Part shown: one piece after another, positions 1 through 4,653 of the stretch
Position numbering within the stretch: the stretch's first letter is position 1
How the letters are laid out: every line of letters begins with the position of its first letter
From: Bacillota bacterium
Lineage (GTDB): Bacteria; Bacillota; Clostridia; Peptostreptococcales; Anaerovoracaceae
NCBI GenBank assembly: GCA_017537495.1
Contig: JAFYKS010000069.1
Location: 1 to 5,963, forward strand
DNA: 5,963 bases
Direction: 5' to 3'
Made by a program: the position numbers and the translations under genes
The notes under the pieces: generated by a model
What the model saw: the letters and a program-made list of their open reading frames with translations, nothing else
Told to the model about the DNA's origin: nothing
Databases searched by the model: none

Positions 1-856
1 GGAAGAAGGTTTCCTTGGCTACAATGTTGAATGCACCGGGTACGGTTTCCAGGCGTCCGCAGGTCATTACCGTACCTTCACCCAGTTCGATAGCCTTTTC
101 AGTTCCTTCTGTGATAGCCTTGGATGCAGCCAGCATGGTATCTGCACGCATATTCATCGGTGTATTACATGCATGGTCGGAACGGCCGTGAACGCGCACA
201 TTGAGCACTCTCAGGCCTACGATGGCATCTACAATACCGATATCGATTTTATTCTTTTCCAGCAGCGGTCCCTGCTCGATATGAAGCTCGATGAACTTGC
301 CGATTTCGCCCGGCTTTCTCTGTGCTTCTGCTGCTTTTGAAGGATCCAGGCCGTATTCTCTCATGGCTTCTGCCACGGAGATGCCGTCCCAGTCGCGGTT
401 GTTTTCGATTTCACCCGGTTTCAGCTGGCCGCAGATAGCACGGCTGCCGAAGAGGCCTGCACCGAATCTTGCGCCTTCTTCTTCCGGCAGTGCCACGAAT
501 TCAATTGGAACTTCCGGTACAAAACCTTCATCGTGAAGGGTTCTGGCAGTTTCCAGGGCTGCAGTAACGCCTGCAGGACCGTCGAAACGTCCGCCTGTCT
601 TTACGGTGTCAAAATGGCTTCCAGTCATGATAACCGGTGCGTCAGGGTTCTTTCCTTCCATACGGCCGATGATGATGCCTACAGCGTCTTCACGGACTTC
701 CAGTCCTGCTGCCTTCATTTCAGCCACAATGTAGTCTCTCGCGCCTGCGAATTCCTTCGTATAGGTGAAACGGGTGCATCCGATTCCTTCTACGCAGGTG
801 AACTTGGCCATTTCTTCGATGTCTCTCTGAATTCTGTCTAATCTTGTCTTCAGCAT
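1..856 (-). CDS. M20-family Zn amidohydrolase (allantoate / N-carbamoyl-amino-acid hydrolase type), partial
   Basis: The first 285 residues of a binuclear-metal amidohydrolase are visible; the reading frame is still open at the left edge, so the C-terminal part (about a third of a usual ~400-residue protein) is missing. Metal-site motifs of the AllC/HyuC/AmaB group are in order: GSHFDTV (His81), GGRFDG (Asp92), EEEGARF (Glu126/127) and LHIEQGP (His192). The start of the lid/dimerisation domain follows, with a SDHACNTPM segment at about 226-234. Family members cleave carbamoyl or ureido groups such as allantoate or N-carbamoyl-L-amino acids in the cytosol; the exact substrate cannot be read here. 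The ATG at 854-856 is preceded by GGAGG (complement of 865-869) at 8 bases. It is the last visible gene of the leftward set, 25 bases after the AlkD-family gene, with no terminator between them. Oddities: HACNTPM in place of the usual HAGTTPM, and Ile61 where many relatives have Asn. Family assignment is firm, substrate is not. Confidence 0.93.
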   Translation of the reverse strand, partial: MLKTRLDRIQRDIEEMAKFTCVEGIGCTRFTYTKEFAGARDYIVAEMKAAGLEVREDAVGIIIGRMEGKNPDAPVIMTGSHFDTVKTGGRFDGPAGVTAALETARTLHDEGFVPEVPIEFVALPEEEGARFGAGLFGSRAICGQLKPGEIENNRDWDGISVAEAMREYGLDPSKAAEAQRKPGEIGKFIELHIEQGPLLEKNKIDIGIVDAIVGLRVLNVRVHGRSDHACNTPMNMRADTMLAASKAITEGTEKAIELGEGTVMTCGRLETVPGAFNIVAKETFF

Positions 857-881
857 GTTTGCTTCCTCCAGGTTTATAATT

Positions 882-1595
882 TTACTTTATTTTCAGCGTA
901 CGCAGGTACGCCTTCTGTTCGTTGGTAATGCGGTAGCTTTCGATAGCCTTCTGAATGGCCTTATTGTGGGTCCATTTATCCAGTACCGGTCTTCCATCCT
1001 CTCCCGGCTCCGCAAAATAACCGATCACGGCATCCCACTGTTTCGCCAGGGCGGTAGCGAAATACCAGGCGATCATCATGTTGACGTAGTATTCCTCAGA
1101 CTTGACTGATGCCACCATGGCTGGATATTTTGCCTCGAAGGCGTCGTGCAGATAAAAGTCCATGAGCATTTTCATGCCGAAACGGACGGTGTACGGATGA
1201 TCTGAGGCCAGCCAGGTCTCTATGTACGGGAGCAGCTGACTGCGGTGTTCTGCAAAGATTTTCGGCACCAGCATGTCGCAGGTTGCCCAGTTGTCCATAT
1301 AGGGCAGGAAATCGGTAAGCTGGGTGATGCAGGTTTCGAAATCCCTGCAGCCCGCAATGAGGCAGCCGTGAACGTTATTTTCTTCATAGTACTCATGAGG
1401 CAGGCTGTCCATGAATACACGAATCAGCTCCGGCTCCTGGCTCAGATTCTTTACCAGATTGCGAAGCGCTGGCATGCGGACTCCAATAACTGTATTACGG
1501 TCAACCGTAGGTATTAATGCACCATGGAAGTCTCTGTATTTCAGGTCCTGCAGGGCGAAAAGCCTCTGCCGGATTTCATTTACAGCATGATTCAT
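882..1595 (-). CDS. AlkD-family DNA alkylation repair protein (HEAT-repeat DNA glycosylase-like)
   Basis: This 237-residue soluble all-helical protein matches the AlkD/COG4912 family, whose members excise alkylated bases (e.g. N3/N7-alkylpurines) without base flipping. Recognisable landmarks are IGVRMPALR (37-45), DNWATCD (101-107), PYTVRFGMKML (134-144), YYVNMMIAW (169-177) and the C-terminal WTHNKAIQKAIES (208-220). By family comparison, Trp103, Asp107, Arg138 and Trp177 probably correspond to the DNA-contacting and catalytic Trp/Asp/Arg/Trp set of Bacillus cereus AlkD; this alignment was made by eye. Length is normal for the family and no key residue appears lost. The start ATG (1593-1595) has an AGGGGAG site on the minus strand about 8 bases upstream. 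That site lies at the end of the M50 gene, whose stop is 14 bases away, so the two are almost certainly co-transcribed and perhaps translationally coupled. Methyl-base repair is the likely role; actual lesion range is unknown. Confidence 0.93.
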   Translation of the reverse strand: MNHAVNEIRQRLFALQDLKYRDFHGALIPTVDRNTVIGVRMPALRNLVKNLSQEPELIRVFMDSLPHEYYEENNVHGCLIAGCRDFETCITQLTDFLPYMDNWATCDMLVPKIFAEHRSQLLPYIETWLASDHPYTVRFGMKMLMDFYLHDAFEAKYPAMVASVKSEEYYVNMMIAWYFATALAKQWDAVIGYFAEPGEDGRPVLDKWTHNKAIQKAIESYRITNEQKAYLRTLKIK

Positions 1596-1609
1596 ATCGT
1601 TCTCCCCTC

Positions 1610-2317
1610 TTAGAACAGCAGCAGGTCATAGAAGAAACCGCTTACAGGTCCGATTACCATGTCGGTAATATCGAAGAGAATCAGCAGCATGAGAACTGCG
1701 AAACCGTGACGGTAGTACTTCCAGTACCAGTCGTATTTTTCCAGATTGAAGATCTGAGTCAGGATGCCGAATCCATCCAGCGGCGGCACAGGCAGCAGGT
1801 TAAATGCCATCAGTACCAGATTAATCATAAACAGATAAACCAGAATATCCAGCAGTACGCTTCCGATTCCCGCATAGAAAGCTTCTGTCATATTATTCAG
1901 CAGAGCCTTGATTACGAAGGAAGTAACAACTGCCAGCAGCAGATTGGTCACTACCCCTGCAATGGACACCAGGAATTCATCACGGCGGCGGTGCTTATAG
2001 TACCGCGGATCGATCTGCACCGGTTCCCCCCAGCCGAAGCCAAACAGCAGCAGCGTTACGAAACCGACAGGATCGATATGGTGTGTCGGATTCAGTGACA
2101 GACGGCCCTGAAGCTTTGGTGTCGGGTCTCCCAGCCAATATGACATGTACCCGTGAGCTGCCTCATGGAAGGTCAGTGCGATAATAATACCGGGCAGGCT
2201 GACCACTGTATCATAAATCCAGTCGCTGATACTCATACCGGATGTCATACGGTTTGCCAGCATGACCACCAGGATGATAAGAATCGCAGGATTCACATTT
2301 CGAAACATTCTTTTCAT
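1610..2317 (-). CDS. M50 family (site-2 protease type) integral-membrane zinc metalloprotease
   Basis: This 235-residue, strongly hydrophobic protein has about five or six membrane segments (roughly 8-26, 35-58, 84-98, 116-138, 152-175, 205-225). The zinc site is clear: HEAAH at 51-55 (His51, Glu52, His55) and the distal PPLDG at 178-182, where Asp181 is the third ligand. The family's NPTHHIDPVG segment (76-85) and the GWGEPVQIDP segment (95-104) are also present. These proteins cut transmembrane substrates inside the bilayer; this compact form without a PDZ domain belongs to the M50B-like group whose substrates are mostly unknown. The usual AGPxxN is AGVVTN (120-125) here. The first ATG (2315-2317) is chosen because a GGGGG-rich site (complement of 2332-2336) lies about 14 bases upstream and an in-frame stop closes the frame before it; an ATG at codon 4 is an alternative start. 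It is the first gene of the leftward set. Confidence 0.93.
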   Translation of the reverse strand: MKRMFRNVNPAILIILVVMLANRMTSGMSISDWIYDTVVSLPGIIIALTFHEAAHGYMSYWLGDPTPKLQGRLSLNPTHHIDPVGFVTLLLFGFGWGEPVQIDPRYYKHRRRDEFLVSIAGVVTNLLLAVVTSFVIKALLNNMTEAFYAGIGSVLLDILVYLFMINLVLMAFNLLPVPPLDGFGILTQIFNLEKYDWYWKYYRHGFAVLMLLILFDITDMVIGPVSGFFYDLLLF

Positions 2318-2339
2318 AGTTTAATTCTGTTCCCCCTAT

Positions 2340-2368
2340 TTCAAAATTAATAAATGATATCGTATAAT
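2340..2368 (+). promoter_or_regulatory. sigma-A type promoter for the LysM gene
   Basis: A TATAAT -10 box at 2363-2368 is preceded by TTCAAA (2340-2345) with the ideal 17-base spacer. It would give a leader of roughly 70 bases before the LysM start at 2448. The -35 match is only four of six, but the -10 is perfect and the region is AT-rich. It overlaps the leader of the divergent M50 gene, for which no equally good promoter was found on the other strand. Confidence 0.55.
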
Positions 2369-2376
2369 TCTATCAC
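2347..2376 (-). other. possible 9-codon leader ORF or orphan ribosome site before the M50 gene
   Basis: The minus strand carries a perfect AAAGGAGGTG (complement of 2381-2390) that serves no long reading frame. Six bases after AGGAGG lies a GTG opening a nine-codon frame ending in TAA, reading (M)IELYDIIY. An overlapping ATG immediately followed by TGA (2373-2378) is the alternative. A short inverted repeat ATTTCA/TGAAAT (2377-2382 and 2391-2396) would place the AGGAGG in a hairpin loop. The sequence elements are seen directly; translation or any regulatory role for the downstream M50 gene is speculation. Confidence 0.25.
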
Positions 2377-2447
2377 ATTTCACCTCCTTTTGAAATATAT
2401 ATATCGTAAAAGACATATGGAGATTTCCAGAAGAAAGGTGGTTTTTC

Positions 2448-2795
2448 ATGAATACATCCCTGGTTTGTATTGATGTTTACACAGTCAGCGAAGGCGATAC
2501 CCTTTACACCATCGCTGAAAAATATGACCTGCCGGTCAGTCTGCTCATGAGGGTCAACTGCATCGACAACCCTTACAACCTGCAGATCGGCACCCGGCTC
2601 TGCATCCCCGGAACGGAAGATCAGCTTCCAAAACCTCCGCAGCAGTGCATGATGAAACATACTGTCGTGGCCGGTGATACTCTTTACTTAATTGCAAAAA
2701 AACATTCCATCCGGCTGGACGCACTCATGCGCGCCAATCCGACCATGGATCCATACAACCTGATGATCGGAACGGAACTCTGCATTCCGCAGTAG
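2448..2795 (+). CDS. small tandem LysM-domain protein
   Basis: This 115-residue protein is almost entirely two LysM domains, at 11-54 and 71-114, joined by a short Pro-rich linker (PGTEDQLPKPPQQC). Each begins YTV/HTV, carries the EGDTLY or AGDTLY signature, and ends with PYNLxIGTxLCIP, so the second half is plainly a duplicate of the first. LysM modules bind N-acetylglucosamine-containing glycans such as peptidoglycan. There is no signal peptide or transmembrane segment, so the protein is either cytosolic until cell lysis or, more plausibly in a spore-former, assembled at the spore cortex/coat from the mother-cell side, as for other LysM spore proteins. That localisation is inference. Five cysteines (7, 38, 52, 67, 112) are many for this size. 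The ATG follows AAAGGTGG (about 2434-2441) by 6 bases. It appears monocistronic, with its own promoter and a terminator starting 7 bases after the stop. Confidence 0.92.
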   Translation: MNTSLVCIDVYTVSEGDTLYTIAEKYDLPVSLLMRVNCIDNPYNLQIGTRLCIPGTEDQLPKPPQQCMMKHTVVAGDTLYLIAKKHSIRLDALMRANPTMDPYNLMIGTELCIPQ

Positions 2796-2801
2796 TTCCA
2801 T

Positions 2802-2828
2802 AGGACTGCAGTCTGCAGTCCTTTTTTT
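2802..2828 (+). terminator. rho-independent terminator of the LysM gene
   Basis: AGGACTGCAG (2802-2811) and its exact complement CTGCAGTCCT (2813-2822) are separated by one base, giving a stem of about 8 pairs with a small loop, followed directly by seven T residues (2822-2828). It sits just after the LysM stop codon. Confidence 0.92.
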
Positions 2829-2837
2829 GCGGTTTGC

Positions 2838-2866
2838 TTGACGGTATGACAGCTTCGGGGTAGAAT
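2838..2866 (+). promoter_or_regulatory. sigma-A type promoter for the potassium channel gene
   Basis: TTGACG (2838-2843), a 17-base spacer and TAGAAT (2861-2866) each match the consensus at five of six positions. It lies between the LysM terminator and the channel start at 2903, giving a short leader of about 30 bases that holds the AAAAAGGA ribosome site (2886-2893). Confidence 0.8.
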
Positions 2867-2902
2867 ATAAATAATACTGATATAGAAAAAGGAATTTTAA
2901 TT

Positions 2903-3841
2903 ATGATAAAACGAAGACGTGTTTACAGCATCATACAGGCCGGTTATATGGATGACAAGCCAAGTCTTGCCTATGACTTTACTCTGATGGCTGCTATTTT
3001 AATCACTCTGGCAATCGCAGTATTCGATACGTTTCCAGCTGCTGAGTCCTGTCAGAACCTGATTCAGGCAGCAGAAACCATTACGGTCATATTTTTTACA
3101 GTGGATTATTTCCTCCGTATCTGGACTGCGGACTATATCTATGAAGGCCTTTACAGCCGCGGAACAGCAAGTCTGAAATTCATCTTTTCCCTGGCAGGGA
3201 TTGTGGATTTTCTTTCCTGTATTCCGTATTTCCTTCCTTTCACAGGTGATTTTCTCCGCATCTTCCGTATCATCAGAATACTTCGTGTATTCCGGGTTCA
3301 CAAATACGCAGACCCGCTCCACGTCATAGCCAATGTTATCAATAAAAAGAAAGGACAGCTCCTGTCCTCCATCTTTATCGTACTGGTTCTGATTGTGACT
3401 TCTTCTCTGCTCATGTATGCTCTGGAACATGAAGCTCAGCCGGACGTCTTCTCCAATGCTTTTTCCGGATTCTGGTGGGCAGTCAATACACTGCTTACGG
3501 TGGGATATGGTGATATTGTACCAATTACTTTTGCCGGCAAAATCTGCGGCACCCTGCTCACCTTCCTTGGTGTAGGTATGGTAGCCATTCCAACCGGTAT
3601 TTTATCTGCCGGATTCATGGAGCAGGTCAGCCAACTGAAACGGGAAGAAGAGCTGGAAGAACTGAAGCACATCCTCACCCTGGCAGAAGCAAATGCACAG
3701 GCACGCCACGAGGAACAGCAGCAGTCCATCATTACCAGCAGCAGTTTCGCAGGAAACAGTGCCCAGCATATTCTGCAGCCGGACACCCCAGAAGATTCTT
3801 ATAACTTCTGTCCATACTGCGGACACCAGCTGCCGAAATAA
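2903..3841 (+). CDS. voltage-gated potassium channel (six-transmembrane, Kv/KvAP-like) with CPxCG tail
   Basis: This 312-residue ion-transport-family subunit should form a K+-selective tetramer in the cytoplasmic membrane. Segments in order: S1 about 24-42, S2 about 54-74, S3 about 93-111 (Asp102), and S4 at 117-132 with Arg every third position (119, 122, 125, 128, 131), the classical voltage sensor. S5 is about 153-173, the pore helix is 188-198, the selectivity filter is TVGYGD at 199-204, and S6 is about 214-238. The intact filter and gating arginines argue for a functional voltage-gated channel. After S6 comes a Glu/Lys/Gln-rich stretch (about 241-275) that could be a coiled coil. A Ser/Asn-rich linker follows, and the extreme C-terminus reads NFCPYCGHQLPK, a zinc-ribbon-like knuckle (Cys303, Cys306). 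The ATG has AAAAAGGA about 9 bases upstream. The gene has its own promoter and terminator and so is probably monocistronic. Confidence 0.95.
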   Translation: MIKRRRVYSIIQAGYMDDKPSLAYDFTLMAAILITLAIAVFDTFPAAESCQNLIQAAETITVIFFTVDYFLRIWTADYIYEGLYSRGTASLKFIFSLAGIVDFLSCIPYFLPFTGDFLRIFRIIRILRVFRVHKYADPLHVIANVINKKKGQLLSSIFIVLVLIVTSSLLMYALEHEAQPDVFSNAFSGFWWAVNTLLTVGYGDIVPITFAGKICGTLLTFLGVGMVAIPTGILSAGFMEQVSQLKREEELEELKHILTLAEANAQARHEEQQQSIITSSSFAGNSAQHILQPDTPEDSYNFCPYCGHQLPK

Positions 3842-3853
3842 CCTGATACACAA

Positions 3854-3880
3854 AAGAACCTGTCCATCGGACAGGTTCTT
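3854..3880. terminator. bidirectional terminator between the channel and GatD-like genes
   Basis: AAGAACCTGTCC (3854-3865) and GGACAGGTTCTT (3869-3880) form a perfect 12-pair stem with a three-base loop. On the plus strand the stem is followed by a T-rich run; on the minus strand its end reads TTCTTTTG. It lies 12 bases beyond the channel stop and 19 bases beyond the stop of the convergent GatD-like gene, so it can end both transcripts. Confidence 0.88.
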
Positions 3881-3899
3881 ATTTTATATTTATGATGTT

Positions 3900-4652
3900 T
3901 TATTTGCAGTTTGTCAGACGGCTTACCTTACCTGCGGTAAACTGCTTCTTTGTTTCCAGAGACTTCAGTTCCAGACTCATGTCAAAATCGAAATCTTCCA
4001 CACCGGTACACATCGCAACAATCTTTTTTGTCAGCCATGGGTTCAGTACCAGGATTGGTCCCAGGGTGTTGGTAAAGATGGAATTTCCCTTTACAGAGCC
4101 TTCATTGCGGTCCTTACCGGTATTTCCGAAACCATACATCAGCTGACCGAAGGGTTTTTCTCTGCTTTCCACATCCATCATCTGAATCTGGGAGCCAAAA
4201 ATTTCAAACTCTTCACCGCCCAGCTGTGCCATGTAGTTCAGGTCATCACCGTAAACCAGTTTTCTTTCGGTGAAGTCACAGTCGATCAGTCCCAGACCTT
4301 CTACGGTGCTGCCGTCGTCTCTCTTCGTAACGCCGCCGAAGATGCACTGGCTTGTCCCTGTTACAAGCAGGACTCTGCCTGCTTCCACGAAAGCTTCAAA
4401 CTGTGCCTTATAGGGCTTCAGCCATTCCACCACTGCATTGAAAGATGCGATTTCTCCCGGCGGGCAGAAGATGAAGTCATAGTTCATCGGATCAAAACCT
4501 TCAGTATCGAAATCGATGCGGTCGATGACAGCCTCCGCACCGGCGAATTTTGCCACGCGCTCCAGAGCCAGCAGATTGCCGCGCTCACCGTGGATATACA
4601 GAATGTCAGGGAACAGCCATGCTGCTCTGATTGTCTTATTCATTTCAGCCAT
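3900..4652 (-). CDS. gatD: GatD-like class I glutamine amidotransferase subunit, active site apparently degenerate
   Basis: This 250-residue protein is recognised as GatD by its N-terminal LFPDILYIHGERGNLLAL-type segment (13-30, canonical YGDRGN) and the FGNTGKDRNEG stretch (175-185). Its place directly after a MurT-like gene supports this. In known pairs GatD hydrolyses glutamine and passes ammonia to MurT, which converts D-Glu of lipid II to D-isoglutamine. Here the catalytic parts look lost. The nucleophile loop, usually ICGGYQ, reads VTGTSQ (97-102), giving Thr98 instead of Cys. The HGPLLPKNP His appears as Leu197 in LGPILVLNP. The GGGQD oxyanion loop is PPGEI (64-68). Cys103 lies five residues off the elbow and is unlikely to replace it. 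The ATG (4650-4652) begins one base after the MurT-like stop and has AAGGAGG at about 8-9 bases; a second ATG at codon 4 is possible. Family membership is confident; loss of glutaminase activity is a by-eye inference. Confidence 0.88.
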   Translation of the reverse strand: MAEMNKTIRAAWLFPDILYIHGERGNLLALERVAKFAGAEAVIDRIDFDTEGFDPMNYDFIFCPPGEIASFNAVVEWLKPYKAQFEAFVEAGRVLLVTGTSQCIFGGVTKRDDGSTVEGLGLIDCDFTERKLVYGDDLNYMAQLGGEEFEIFGSQIQMMDVESREKPFGQLMYGFGNTGKDRNEGSVKGNSIFTNTLGPILVLNPWLTKKIVAMCTGVEDFDFDMSLELKSLETKKQFTAGKVSRLTNCK

Positions 4653-4653
4653 G

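Noticed and set aside
1517..2098. A 193-codon plus-strand frame antisense to the M50 gene
   Set aside because: Gln/His-rich low-quality product opposite a gene with clear HExxH and PPLDG motifs; a shadow frame.
2391..2424. Minus-strand promoter for the M50 set based on the TATATATAT run
   Set aside because: A TATATT -10 can be drawn, but no acceptable -35 lies at 16-18 bases and the start would fall in or beside the Shine-Dalgarno; not supported enough to list.
2373..2660. A 95-codon minus-strand frame opposite the LysM gene
   Set aside because: Antisense to two clear LysM domains and no domain in its product. Its last codon pair overlaps the orphan Shine-Dalgarno region, which is reported separately.
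4330..4370. Possibility that Cys103 of the GatD-like protein is the glutaminase nucleophile
   Set aside because: The conserved Gln of the elbow aligns at Gln102, which places Thr98, not Cys103, at the nucleophile position; Cys103 would fall in the following helix.
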